A stretch of 64,000 nt of DNA from Thauera sp. JM12B12. Its GTDB lineage: Bacteria; Pseudomonadota; Gammaproteobacteria; Burkholderiales; Rhodocyclaceae. The number at the start of each line of letters is the position of its first letter. The stretch's first letter is position 1. Below, in pieces: positions 26,090-34,729 of this stretch. The stretch spans positions 3,782,001-3,846,000 of the forward strand of contig NZ_CP154859.1 of the NCBI RefSeq assembly GCF_039614725.1, in the 5' to 3' direction. The position numbers were made by a program, and so were the translations under genes. The notes below the pieces were generated by a model. It was not told the DNA's origin and made no database searches. It worked only from the letters and a program-made list of their open reading frames with translations.

Positions 26090-27220
26090 ATGAAGCCCCT
26101 CAAGGTCCTGCAACTGCTCCCCGCGCTCGACAGCGGCGGCGTCGAGCGTGGCACGCTGGAGATCGCGCGCGCGCTGGTCGCGGCCGGGCATGAATCGGTG
26201 GTGCTGTCCAAGGGCGGGCGGCTGGTCGAGCAGCTGCAGCGCGAAGGCTCGCGCCACATCGCGCGCGACCTCGGGCGCAAGTCGCCGGCCACCTTCCTGC
26301 ACTACCGCGCGCTGCGCAAACTCTTCGAGGCCGAGCGCTTCGACATCGTCCACGCCCGCTCGCGCCTGCCCGCCTGGGTGGCGTGGCTTGCGTGGCGCGG
26401 CATGCCGGCGGGCGCCCGGCCGCGCTTCGTCACCACGGTGCATGGGATGCACTCGGTGAGCCGCTACAGCGCGATCATGTGCGCCGGCGAGCGGGTGATC
26501 GCGGTCAGCGACACGGTGCGCGACTACATCCGTACGCATTACCCGGCCAGCCGCTGGCCGCATCTGGCGGACGAGCGCATCACGGTGATCCCGCGCGGCA
26601 TCGACCCGGCGGAGTTCCCACGCGACTACCAGCCGGCGGACGAGTGGCTGGCGCGTTTCCATGCCGAGTTCCCGCAGATCGGCCAGCGCAAGGTGCTGAC
26701 GCTGCCGGGGCGGCTCACCAGACTGAAGGGGCATCACGACTTCATCAGCCTCGTCGGCAGGCTGGTCGCCGACGGGCTGGACGTGATCGGGCTGGTGGTC
26801 GGTGGCGAGGACCCCAAACGGCCGGGCTACGCGAAGGAAATCCGCGAACGCGTGCAGGCGGAGGGGCTGGGCGAGCGCATCGTGTTTATCGGTCACCGCA
26901 GCGACGTGCGTGAGATCTACGCGATCTCGGACTGCGTGCTGAGTTTGTCCTCCACACCGGAATCCTTCGGGCGCACGGTGCTCGAGCCGCTGGCGATGGG
27001 GCGGCCGGTGGTGGGGTATGCGCATGGCGGGGTGGCGGAGATCCTGGGGGAGCTGTTTCCGCATGGGGCGGTGGCGAAGGGGGATGTAATCGCCGCGAGC
27101 CAATGCGCACTGGCGACCGTGCGCGGCGAAACGCCAGCGGTATCGCTCAACACGCGCTTTCTGCTCGAGCACATGCAGGCGCACACAATTAAACTCTACC
27201 GCGACCTCAATCAAGCCTGA
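26090..27220 (+). CDS. GT4-family glycosyltransferase (WaaG/lipopolysaccharide type)
   Basis: A 376-residue GT-B glycosyltransferase. The N-terminal LQLLPALDSGGVERGTLEIA is the acceptor-side GG loop of GT4 enzymes, and SSTPESFGRTVLEPLAMGRP is the donor-binding E-x7-E segment (around residues 286-303). It is probably involved in lipopolysaccharide core or O-chain assembly. It starts 8 bases after yafQ, and its stop is 11 bases before the left end of the IS5 element, so the insertion did not break it but cut it off from downstream genes. Confidence 0.85.
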   Translation: MKPLKVLQLLPALDSGGVERGTLEIARALVAAGHESVVLSKGGRLVEQLQREGSRHIARDLGRKSPATFLHYRALRKLFEAERFDIVHARSRLPAWVAWLAWRGMPAGARPRFVTTVHGMHSVSRYSAIMCAGERVIAVSDTVRDYIRTHYPASRWPHLADERITVIPRGIDPAEFPRDYQPADEWLARFHAEFPQIGQRKVLTLPGRLTRLKGHHDFISLVGRLVADGLDVIGLVVGGEDPKRPGYAKEIRERVQAEGLGERIVFIGHRSDVREIYAISDCVLSLSSTPESFGRTVLEPLAMGRPVVGYAHGGVAEILGELFPHGAVAKGDVIAASQCALATVRGETPAVSLNTRFLLEHMQAHTIKLYRDLNQA

Positions 27221-27318
27221 GCGCGTATTAGCAGGTTGTTGATTTAGCCAGATCCGAGCACTGGCAAGGCTTTCCCGGACGTTGCAATACGATCTGCATT
27301 ACCACTCCAATTGTTCCG

Positions 27319-28404
27319 ATGCGCGGCGCCGACCATAAACAAAGCCCCCTGTTCAGCTACGTCAATCTCGAGGATCGAATTCCCCGAGACCACCCGCTGC
27401 GTCGCGTGAAGGTGCTCGCCGATCTGGTCTTGCGTTCGATGTCTGCGCATTTCGATGCGCTCTATGCCGAAGGCGGACGTCCCTCGATTGCGCCGGAACG
27501 ATTGCTGCGGGCCTCACTGCTGCAATGCCTGTTTTCGATCCGCTCGGAACGTGCGCTGGTCGAGCATATCGATTTCAACATGATGTACCGCTGGTTCGTC
27601 GGGCTGACGCTGGACGAGGCGATCTGGGATCACTCGACGTTCTCGGCCAACCGCGAGCGCCTGCTCAAGGAAAGCGTGATGCGCGAGTTCTTCGGCGGCG
27701 TGGTGGCGATTGCCGAATGGGCCGAGCTGGTGTCCGACGAGCATTTCAGCGTCGATGGCTCGTTGCTGCGGGCTTGGGCCTCGCACAAGAGCATGGTCGC
27801 ACGCGACGGCTCGGACGAGCCACCCGGACCGGATCAGGGGCGCAACCCCGAGGTCGATTTCCGGGGCAAGAAACGCTCGAACGCGACGCATGTTTCGCGC
27901 ACCGACCCCGAGTCCCTGTTGGCGAGCAAGGGCGGCGGTATGGCGTTTCTGAGCTACACCACGCATGCACTGGCCGAGAACCGGCACGGGCTGATCGTCG
28001 ATGTGCACACGACTCCAGCCACCGGGACCGCCGAACGTGAGGCCGCGCTGGTGATGGTCAAGCGCAGCATCAAGCCGGCGAGCGGGGGCCGCAAACCCAC
28101 CGTGGCTTCAGATCGAGGTTACGACACCGCCGACTTCGTGGACGCCCTGACGGCACTGGGGATTGCCCCGCACGTGGCAGCCAAGAGCCAAAGCAGTGCC
28201 GTGCCCGAGCACATCAAGACCACCGAAGGCTACAAGGTCAGTCTGCGTCGTCGAAAGATGATCGAGGAAGCCTTCGGCTGGGTGAAGGACATCGGCACGC
28301 TGCGCCGTTTGATGGCACGCGGCCTGGACAAGATTCGCGTGCATGCACTGCTCAATTTCGCCGCGTACAACCTGACGCGATTGGGCAATTTGTTGGCGTC
28401 GTAA
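27319..28404 (+). CDS. IS5-family transposase
   Basis: A 361-residue DDE transposase. The first Asp lies in HFSVDGSLLRAWASHKS, the second in VASDRGYDTADFV, and the Glu in RRRKMIEEAFGWVKDIG, the usual DDE order for IS5. An N-terminal DUF772-like segment (RDHPLRRVKVLAD to IRSERALVEHI) is also typical. The gene is complete and ends 55 bases before the inner ISL3 insertion. Confidence 0.93.
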   Translation: MRGADHKQSPLFSYVNLEDRIPRDHPLRRVKVLADLVLRSMSAHFDALYAEGGRPSIAPERLLRASLLQCLFSIRSERALVEHIDFNMMYRWFVGLTLDEAIWDHSTFSANRERLLKESVMREFFGGVVAIAEWAELVSDEHFSVDGSLLRAWASHKSMVARDGSDEPPGPDQGRNPEVDFRGKKRSNATHVSRTDPESLLASKGGGMAFLSYTTHALAENRHGLIVDVHTTPATGTAEREAALVMVKRSIKPASGGRKPTVASDRGYDTADFVDALTALGIAPHVAAKSQSSAVPEHIKTTEGYKVSLRRRKMIEEAFGWVKDIGTLRRLMARGLDKIRVHALLNFAAYNLTRLGNLLAS

Positions 28405-28551
28405 TTCGTTGGCGCTCGCGCGCCATTCGAAGTGCGGCATGGGATAGGAAACAACGTCTGGCTCTATGCCGTTTCCAGTGGAAATTGACTTCTCAACAAA
28501 CATGACGATCGGTGGTACAACCGCCCGACACTGACGCCGACCTCGCATCCG

Positions 28552-29892
28552 ATGAGCCACCAGATCGAAGCCCTCTTCACCACCGCACTCGGCCTGCAGC
28601 CGCCCTGGCACGTTGCCAAGGTCGAGCTCAACACCGGCAAGCGGCGCATCGACTTCGAGGTCGAGCACACCGGCAAGCGTGCGGCCTGCCCGGCGTGTGG
28701 AGTCGAGCATCAGTTGATCCATGACCGGGTACGCCGTAGCTGGCGGCACCTGGACTTCTTCCAGTTCGAAGCGTGGTTGCATGCCGAGGTGCCGCGCGTG
28801 CAGTGCACGGGCTGCGGCAAGACCACGCAGTTGCCGGTGCCATGGGCGCGCGAGGGGAGCGGCTTCACCTTGCTGTTCGAAGCGCTGGGCTTGTCGCTGT
28901 GCCGGGCGCTGCCGGTACGCCAGGCCGCCAATCAGATGCGGGTGGCGGCCAAGCGTTTGTGGCGGCGTGTGCGCCACTACGTCGAGGTGGCGCGCGCCAA
29001 GGACGACATGTCGGGCGTGCGCCATGTGGGCATCGACGAGACCAGCGTCAAGCGGGGTCACCAGTACATCACCGTGGTGCATGATCTGGCGGCCAAGCGT
29101 CTGCTGTTCGCCTGCCCGGGCCGTGACCATCAAACCTTGGCGGCCTTCGCCGACGACCTGCGCGCGCATGGCGGCGATCCGGCCACGATCGAGCACGCCT
29201 GCATCGACATGAGCGCGGCCTACGCCAAGGGGATTGGCCAGTCGCTGCCCAACGCGCAGATCAGCTACGACCGCTTTCACGTCGTTGCGCTGGCCAATGC
29301 GGCGATGGATGAGGTGCGCCGTGAGGAGATGCGCAGTTCGGCGGCGGCGGTCCGCGAGGCGGTCGGCGCGCACAGCAAGAAGACCCTTCGCCAGTTGCTT
29401 TGGGGCATGCGAAAGGATGCGGCGAGTTGGACTCGCGCACAGTTCGAGGCGATGCACTGGCTGCAGCGCTCGAACCTGAAGAGCGCGCGGGCCTGGCGAC
29501 TCAAGCAGGCCCTGCGGCTCGTCTACAGCGAGGCGCGTGACAGTAACAGCGAAGCGGTCGCCCTCGGGGCACTGACGAAGTGGATGAGTTGGGCTCGACG
29601 CTCGCGGCTGGAGCCGTTCAAGCGCCTGGCTGCCACGTTGAAGGAACATCTCGGTGGCGTCGTGCGCGGCATGCTCGACGCGCGCAGCAACGACTACGTC
29701 GAAGCGATGAATGGATTGCTGCAACAGGCCAAGACCGCCGCTCGAGGCTTCCGGGACCCCGAGAACTTCATCGCGATTGCCTACCTGCGCATGTCCAAGC
29801 TCGAACATCTACCGAACAACCCCTTGGTGCCGGCCATCCCCCGCCAGGGCAATCGCACCGACTTCGCATACGCCAATGCAATAACTCGTTAA
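28552..29892 (+). CDS. ISL3-family transposase with IS-replaced C-terminus
   Basis: A 446-residue ISL3 transposase. It has an N-terminal zinc-finger region (CPACGVEH and CTGCGKT), then VGIDETSVKRGHQYITVV with the first Asp, HACIDMSAAYAKGIG with the second, and SNDYVEAMNGLLQQAKTAARG with the Glu. The last 15 residues (after IPR at codon 431) are coded by the left end of the ISAs1 element. The original ending, DYGRYRHVC and a stop, is found beyond it at 31122-31151. Catalytic residues are all retained, so activity is possible. Confidence 0.92.
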   Translation: MSHQIEALFTTALGLQPPWHVAKVELNTGKRRIDFEVEHTGKRAACPACGVEHQLIHDRVRRSWRHLDFFQFEAWLHAEVPRVQCTGCGKTTQLPVPWAREGSGFTLLFEALGLSLCRALPVRQAANQMRVAAKRLWRRVRHYVEVARAKDDMSGVRHVGIDETSVKRGHQYITVVHDLAAKRLLFACPGRDHQTLAAFADDLRAHGGDPATIEHACIDMSAAYAKGIGQSLPNAQISYDRFHVVALANAAMDEVRREEMRSSAAAVREAVGAHSKKTLRQLLWGMRKDAASWTRAQFEAMHWLQRSNLKSARAWRLKQALRLVYSEARDSNSEAVALGALTKWMSWARRSRLEPFKRLAATLKEHLGGVVRGMLDARSNDYVEAMNGLLQQAKTAARGFRDPENFIAIAYLRMSKLEHLPNNPLVPAIPRQGNRTDFAYANAITR

Positions 29893-31111
29893 CTTTCATG
29901 ACCTTGCGAGACCCCTGTTCACATTGTCATAAATTGTGTAGTTTCCTACCTTTTTGGGCATCCCATGAAGGCAGGAAACGTCATGCCGCTGACGCAGGTG
30001 TTCGTCTCGATTTCCGACCCGCGCAGCGCGCGGCATGCGCGCCACGACTTGGCCGAGTTGCTGACGGTGGCGGTATGCGCGGTGCTGTCGGGTGTCGACG
30101 ACTTCGTCGACATCGAGCTGTGGGCCGAGGCCAAGATCGACTGGCTGCGAGGCTTCATGAAGCTTGAGCACGGCATCCCGTCTCACGACACGATCGGACG
30201 CGTGTTCGGCCTGATCGCGCCGGACGAGTTCGAGTCGGCGTTCCGGCGCTGGGTCGGCATGGTGGTACCGGCGCTGGCCGGAGATACGGTCGTGGCCATC
30301 GATGGGAAGACCAGCAGGCGCTCGGGCGGCAAGGGCAAGACCGACGCCAGCCCGTTGCACCTGGTGAGCGCGTTTGCGGCTGGCATGGGCGTCGTGCTGG
30401 GCCAGACGGCGACCGCTGAGAAGTCGAACGAGATCACCGCGATTCCCGAGCTGCTCGCCAAACTGGCGATCGAGGGCTGCGTGGTGACGATCGACGCAAT
30501 GGGCACCCAGACCAAGATCGCCCGCACGATCCGCGAGCGCGGCGCGCATTACGTGCTGTGCGTGAAGGAGAACCATCCGAACCTGCACGATTCGATCCTG
30601 TTTGCCGACATCGATCCGCGAGGGCCGCTGACGCCGAGCTCGACCCATGAGACCACGATCAAGGACCACGGTCGCATCGAGATCCGTCGATGCTGCGCCT
30701 ACGCCGCGATCGATCGCCTCTACAAGTCCGAGGACTGGCAGGATCTGACAAGCTTCGCGGTGGTCGAGCGCATTCGCACCGTGGGCGAACACACCAGCAC
30801 CGAGCGCGTCTTCTACATCAGCAGCCTGCCCGCCGACGCCGAGCGCATCGCTCGGGCCGTACGCAGCCACTGGGAGGTGGAGAATCGGCTTCACTGGTGT
30901 CTGGATGTGCAGTTCAACGAGGATCAGTCACGGGTGCGCAGCGGCTATGCCGCCAACAATTTCGCCATCGTTCGTCACATCGTGATGAACCTGCTGCGGC
31001 TCAACACGACGCGCAGGGCGAGCATCAAGTCCAAGCGCATGCTGGCGGCGACGATTGACGAATTTCGTGCCGAGCTGCTTGGAGTTATGACATGAAGGTG
31101 CGATTGCCCTG
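29845..31111 (+). mobile_element. ISAs1-family insertion sequence (innermost)
   Basis: The ends are perfect 15-bp inverted repeats CAGGGCAATCGCACC (29845-29859) and GGTGCGATTGCCCTG (31097-31111). The flanks are a 10-base duplication CATCCCCCGC (29835-29844 and 31112-31121), in the range known for ISAs1. The element is 1,267 bases long and is complete; it is the youngest of the three insertions. Confidence 0.95.
29965..31095 (+). CDS. ISAs1-family transposase
   Basis: A 376-residue DDE transposase of the ISAs1 group. An N-terminal DDE_Tnp_1-associated region (DPRSARHARHDLAELLTVAV) is followed by VVAIDGKTSRRS and VVTIDAMGTQTKIA (Asp residues) and HWEVENRLHWCLDVQFNEDQ (Glu). The ATG is 105 bases inside the left end and the stop is just before the right inverted repeat, so the gene is intact. 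Confidence 0.94.
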   Translation: MKAGNVMPLTQVFVSISDPRSARHARHDLAELLTVAVCAVLSGVDDFVDIELWAEAKIDWLRGFMKLEHGIPSHDTIGRVFGLIAPDEFESAFRRWVGMVVPALAGDTVVAIDGKTSRRSGGKGKTDASPLHLVSAFAAGMGVVLGQTATAEKSNEITAIPELLAKLAIEGCVVTIDAMGTQTKIARTIRERGAHYVLCVKENHPNLHDSILFADIDPRGPLTPSSTHETTIKDHGRIEIRRCCAYAAIDRLYKSEDWQDLTSFAVVERIRTVGEHTSTERVFYISSLPADAERIARAVRSHWEVENRLHWCLDVQFNEDQSRVRSGYAANNFAIVRHIVMNLLRLNTTRRASIKSKRMLAATIDEFRAELLGVMT

Positions 31112-31391
31112 CATCCCCCGCGACTACGGGCGCTACCGTCATGTTTGTTGAGAAGTCAATTTCCACTGGAAACGGCATAGAGCCCAACGTCTTTGCAGCG
31201 ACGGGAGCGCTGCTGAATTGCGGTAGCGGAATCGGCTCGAAAGACGGCTGGAAAGTGCTTCATGCCAAACCACGCCCGGGTTCTTCAGCGTCGATTTTTC
31301 CCAGCCAAGCTGGAAACCGAAGGTGTCGGTTCAATTTTCAACACCCTGTTAGGCCCGATCGACCCGCAGTATCCCCAGGATCGCAGATAAA

Positions 31392-32402
31392 TTGAACATC
31401 ACCATCGTCATGGCCGGGTACGGTGAAGGCGGCCTTGAAAAGCACGTGGTCGAACTGGCAAACGGCCTGATGCGCCACAAGAACGGCATCCAGGTCAGCG
31501 TCATCGCAGACCCGATGTACGGCGCGCGTTTCGCACAAGGTGTCACCTTCATGCCTTTTGCATTCTCGAGCAGCCGGCGAAACCCGATTGCGCTGTTCCG
31601 GCTCTGGCGCACGATGAGACGCACCCGTCCAGATATCGTCCACGCCCATGGCAACAAGGCGGCTAGCATGGTTGGACGCCTGCTTCCCCTGCTCAAGGTC
31701 CGCAGCGTGGCAACCTTGCACAGCCGGAAGAAGAACGTCCGCATGTTTCATGCATTCGAACGCGTCATCGCCGTCAGCCAAGTATCCACCGTAAACGTCG
31801 CGCATCCGGCGGTCCGCATCGTCTATAACGGTGTTGCGCTTCCCGACGGCCATGCTATGGCGTCGGACGAAGCCTGGCATCACGCGCCGCGCGGCAAACG
31901 CGTCATCGCAGTGGGTCGCCTCGTCCCCGTCAAGGGCTTTGACCTGCTGATCGAGGCCTGGCGCACAATCGATGCATCCCTGCTCATTCTCGGCGAAGGC
32001 TTCGAGCGCCCTCGCCTGGAACAACTGATCGTTAGCAACGGCCTGAGCGACCGTGTTCGGCTGGCAGGGCACCAGTGCGACGTCCTGCCATACATGCGCA
32101 GTGCCGACCTCATGGTCATCTCATCCCGCTACGAAGGCTGCCCATACGTGCTGATTGAGGCGCTGCAGCATGACCTACCCGTGGTGTCGACCCGTGTCGG
32201 TGTCATGCCAGAGCTGCTGCCCGCCCAGGCACTCTGCGATGTGGAGGACCCCGGTTCGCTGGCCGGCACGATCAAGTCGGCACTAAAGGATTCAGGAGCC
32301 TTCAGGGCACAGTTCCACGCCGCATTCAGCCACGCACGCACGCATCTGACGCTGGACAGCATGATCGAGAACACGCTTTCCGTTTATCAAGAACTCATCT
32401 GA
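31392..32402 (+). CDS. GT4-family glycosyltransferase
   Basis: A 336-residue GT-B glycosyltransferase starting with TTG (NITIVMAGYGEGGLEKHVVE); the first ATG (31410) would cut the first beta strand, so TTG is preferred. The C-terminal domain has VAVGRLVPVKGFDLLIEAW-like layout (from ~residue 170) and SRYEGCPYVLIEALQHDLPV, the donor-binding region. It is likely to add a sugar to the lipopolysaccharide outer core or O-chain. The IS nest ends 43 bases upstream, so its present promoter may come from the element or be weak. Confidence 0.82.
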   Translation: MNITIVMAGYGEGGLEKHVVELANGLMRHKNGIQVSVIADPMYGARFAQGVTFMPFAFSSSRRNPIALFRLWRTMRRTRPDIVHAHGNKAASMVGRLLPLLKVRSVATLHSRKKNVRMFHAFERVIAVSQVSTVNVAHPAVRIVYNGVALPDGHAMASDEAWHHAPRGKRVIAVGRLVPVKGFDLLIEAWRTIDASLLILGEGFERPRLEQLIVSNGLSDRVRLAGHQCDVLPYMRSADLMVISSRYEGCPYVLIEALQHDLPVVSTRVGVMPELLPAQALCDVEDPGSLAGTIKSALKDSGAFRAQFHAAFSHARTHLTLDSMIENTLSVYQELI

Positions 32403-32412
32403 CCCGCTACGC

Positions 32413-33486
32413 ATGCAACGCGAAACAACGATCGTCAAATTCCTCAGCCGCCTCAACCCGGCCGAGTGGCAACGCTATTTCAGCAACGCAAGGATGCGAT
32501 GGGGCAACTGCCAATTCACCTTCGAACGCGATGCGGACACCTACGATTGGCTCGTCGTCTATGACGATCTGCCGCCGCATGCGGGACAAAACCGCAAGCA
32601 GGCGCTCGAACACGTGCGCAGCCATCCGCACAACACCGTGCTGATCACGACCGAGCCGGAATCCATCAAGACATACGGCAAGGGCTATACGGCCCAGTTC
32701 GGCCATGTCCTCACCAGCCAGCCGGCGTGGGCCCTGCCGCACCCCCGCCGCCACTACCAGCACGCAGCCAACCACTGGTTTTACGGCAGCGCACAAGGAC
32801 ACTGGAAATCCCATGCCGAGATGCTGGCGGGCCCCGCCCTCGCGGACAAAACCCGGGACCTATCCTGCGTATTTTCCCCGAAGCAGCAGACGCATACGCT
32901 CCACGCCCAGCGCTTCCATTTTATCCAACGCCTGACCGAGTTGTTGCCCGACATCACCCTTTTCGGGCGTGGCGCGATTCCGATGGACGACAAGGCGGAA
33001 GCCCTGGCGCCGTTCCGCTATCACGTCGCGGTCGAAAATCATGTCGCCCCGCATCACATCACCGAAAAACTGACCGACGCCTTTCTGGGGCGCTGCCTCC
33101 CTTTTTACGCTGGCGCACCGAACGCCACTGACTACTTCCCGGCCGACAGTTTCATCCCGCTCGACATTCACAACCCCGATGGCGCTGCCCGCGTGATCGC
33201 CGACGCCATCCGCAACAATGAATGGGCACGACGGCTACCCGCCATCGATGAAGCCCGGCGCCGCGTCCTCGAGCGCGAAAATCTTTTTGCAATCATTACC
33301 CGGATCATCGAGGCGGCAGAAGCCCGCGAGACGCAAGCCGCAAGCGACAAAAGGGCGCCCCGCACCCTGTACGGACGGCATGCCTGGCGCACGCGGCACC
33401 CGATCGCTGCGCTCGGCTTCGTTCTGGAAAAACTCCGCGTGCGCCTGAGGTCGCGAAAGAACCTGCGCCAATCCAGGCCGGCATGA
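32413..33486 (+). CDS. GT10-family (alpha-1,3/4-fucosyltransferase-like) glycosyltransferase
   Basis: A 357-residue protein. The donor-binding block of GT10 enzymes is easy to see: FRYHVAVENHVAPHHITEKL, then DAFLGRCLPFYAGAPNATDYFP and FIPLD (about residues 205-255). These enzymes transfer L-fucose from GDP-L-fucose. The genes for GDP-L-fucose (gmd, fcl) are 3-5 kb downstream, which supports fucose as the donor. A basic C-terminal tail suggests membrane association. It follows the GT4 gene by 10 bases and ends 1 base before the ligase ORF. Confidence 0.82.
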   Translation: MQRETTIVKFLSRLNPAEWQRYFSNARMRWGNCQFTFERDADTYDWLVVYDDLPPHAGQNRKQALEHVRSHPHNTVLITTEPESIKTYGKGYTAQFGHVLTSQPAWALPHPRRHYQHAANHWFYGSAQGHWKSHAEMLAGPALADKTRDLSCVFSPKQQTHTLHAQRFHFIQRLTELLPDITLFGRGAIPMDDKAEALAPFRYHVAVENHVAPHHITEKLTDAFLGRCLPFYAGAPNATDYFPADSFIPLDIHNPDGAARVIADAIRNNEWARRLPAIDEARRRVLERENLFAIITRIIEAAEARETQAASDKRAPRTLYGRHAWRTRHPIAALGFVLEKLRVRLRSRKNLRQSRPA

Positions 33487-33487
33487 A

Positions 33488-34729
33488 ATGGTCGTGACAA
33501 GACAAACCCTTTCGGCCAGGCTGGCCGCGCTTCGGTCGGCTTTCCTGAGGCTCGGCTGGCTGGCCCCGGCGCTTTTCCCCGTCGCCAACATCGGCGGACG
33601 CGGGCTTTTCAACACGCTGTTCTTTGGCTACATCTTATGGGCACTGCTCGCCCTGTCGCACCTGCGGCGCAAGGACCTGATTGAAGGCGGCAAGCACCTT
33701 GCGATGCTCGGATGCGCCTACGCACCAAGCATTTTTATTGCCGAGGATGCAGCGCGTGCGATCAAGATCTGGGCGACGGTCCTGCTCTACATGAGCACGG
33801 GCGCTATCACCTATGCCGTCCTGCGAGACGACCCCAAAAAAATCACCCCGCTCTTGCGCGCCCTTGCCATCGGCGCGCTCGCTGCGCTCACAGCGTGCTA
33901 TCTCGATCTTTTCAAGACTGCCCTGACCAGCGAAAACTTCGTCCCGCGCCTCGATCTGCGCACCGTGGACCTCGTCATCTTCGCGCCTTTCCTGGTCGGA
34001 TATAGCATCAGTACGCCACACACCTCATGCACGCTGACGAAAGCGTTGGCGGCGTATGCGCTCACGGCCGGCATGGTCATCTTTGCAGACGAACGTACGA
34101 CACTGGTCAGTTTTCTTGCCGCGTCCGTCACACTGTGCCTGCTGGTTACGCGGATTTCCGCCTTGCGGGTCCTGGCCTCCGGACTTGCGCTGCTGGCGCT
34201 GGCCATAGTCCTGAATGGCGATGCCCTGCTGCGCGGGCTGGAGCTTGGTGACGACCTCTTCCAGCGACTCGATCAATTCAGCAGCGGGCGTCTCACCTTG
34301 TGGCACCAGGCCATCCAGCACCCGCCTGCGAATCCGTGGTTCGGTGTCGGCATGGGCAATACGCAGGGCTATCGCGAAGTTGTCAGCATCGGCAGCCTCG
34401 AGGGCCACACCGTCAGACACCTGCACAATCTCTGGCTGGACGCCTGGTATGAGACCGGCCTTGTCGGCGTCGGCACCCTGGCACTCGTGCTGATCATGTC
34501 GCTGGTACGCTCCATAGAAGCTTGGCGCACACTGCCCCAGACACAGCGCCTGCAGGCCGGACTATTGTTGTCCTCAACGTGCGCGGTGCTCGTTCAAACA
34601 CAATTCAGCATTTCCTACGCATCGCGTGAGTTCAACATCTATGCGATGCTTTTCCTGGCGGTACTGGCGCATCTCGCAAACACACCCGACCCTACCCCGT
34701 CACCCACCGTCAGAAACCCCTCCGCATGA
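33488..34729 (+). CDS. O-antigen ligase/polymerase-like membrane protein (WaaL/Wzy)
   Basis: A 413-residue polytopic protein with ten or more hydrophobic segments. It has a long loop with SSGRLTLWHQAIQHPPANPWFGVGMGN (about residues 260-290, shown here only in outline) and HNLWLDAWYETGLVGV, which carry the Arg and His typical of the O-antigen ligase (PF04932) loop. The enzyme would join O-chain to lipid A-core in the periplasm, or polymerise O-units. It overlaps the next gene by ATGA. Confidence 0.82.
   Translation: MVVTRQTLSARLAALRSAFLRLGWLAPALFPVANIGGRGLFNTLFFGYILWALLALSHLRRKDLIEGGKHLAMLGCAYAPSIFIAEDAARAIKIWATVLLYMSTGAITYAVLRDDPKKITPLLRALAIGALAALTACYLDLFKTALTSENFVPRLDLRTVDLVIFAPFLVGYSISTPHTSCTLTKALAAYALTAGMVIFADERTTLVSFLAASVTLCLLVTRISALRVLASGLALLALAIVLNGDALLRGLELGDDLFQRLDQFSSGRLTLWHQAIQHPPANPWFGVGMGNTQGYREVVSIGSLEGHTVRHLHNLWLDAWYETGLVGVGTLALVLIMSLVRSIEAWRTLPQTQRLQAGLLLSSTCAVLVQTQFSISYASREFNIYAMLFLAVLAHLANTPDPTPSPTVRNPSA

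Larger units (their letters stand above)
28460..31184 (+). mobile_element. ISL3-family insertion sequence, interrupted by an ISAs1 element
   Basis: The ends are a perfect 48-bp inverted repeat, 28460-28507 and 31137-31184, beginning GGCTCTATGCCG. The element is flanked by an 8-base duplication CAACGTCT (28452-28459 and 31185-31192), the length expected for ISL3. Subtracting the inner ISAs1 and its target duplication leaves 1,448 bases. It lies inside the 3' part of the IS5 element. Confidence 0.93.
27232..31348 (+). mobile_element. IS5-family insertion sequence, interrupted by an ISL3 element
   Basis: The left end CAGGTTGTTGA (from 27232) and the right end TCAACACCCTG (to 31348) are inverted repeats matching at 10 of 11 positions. 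The flanks are TTAG (27228-27231) and TTAG (31349-31352), a 4-base duplication that fits the YTAR target of one IS5 subgroup. Removing the inner insertion (28460-31184 plus one 8-base duplication) leaves an element of about 1,384 bases. Its transposase gene is intact. Confidence 0.8.

Noticed and set aside
27232..31348. Composite transposon carrying cargo genes
   Set aside because: The elements are nested, each with its own duplication, and the only genes inside are transposases.
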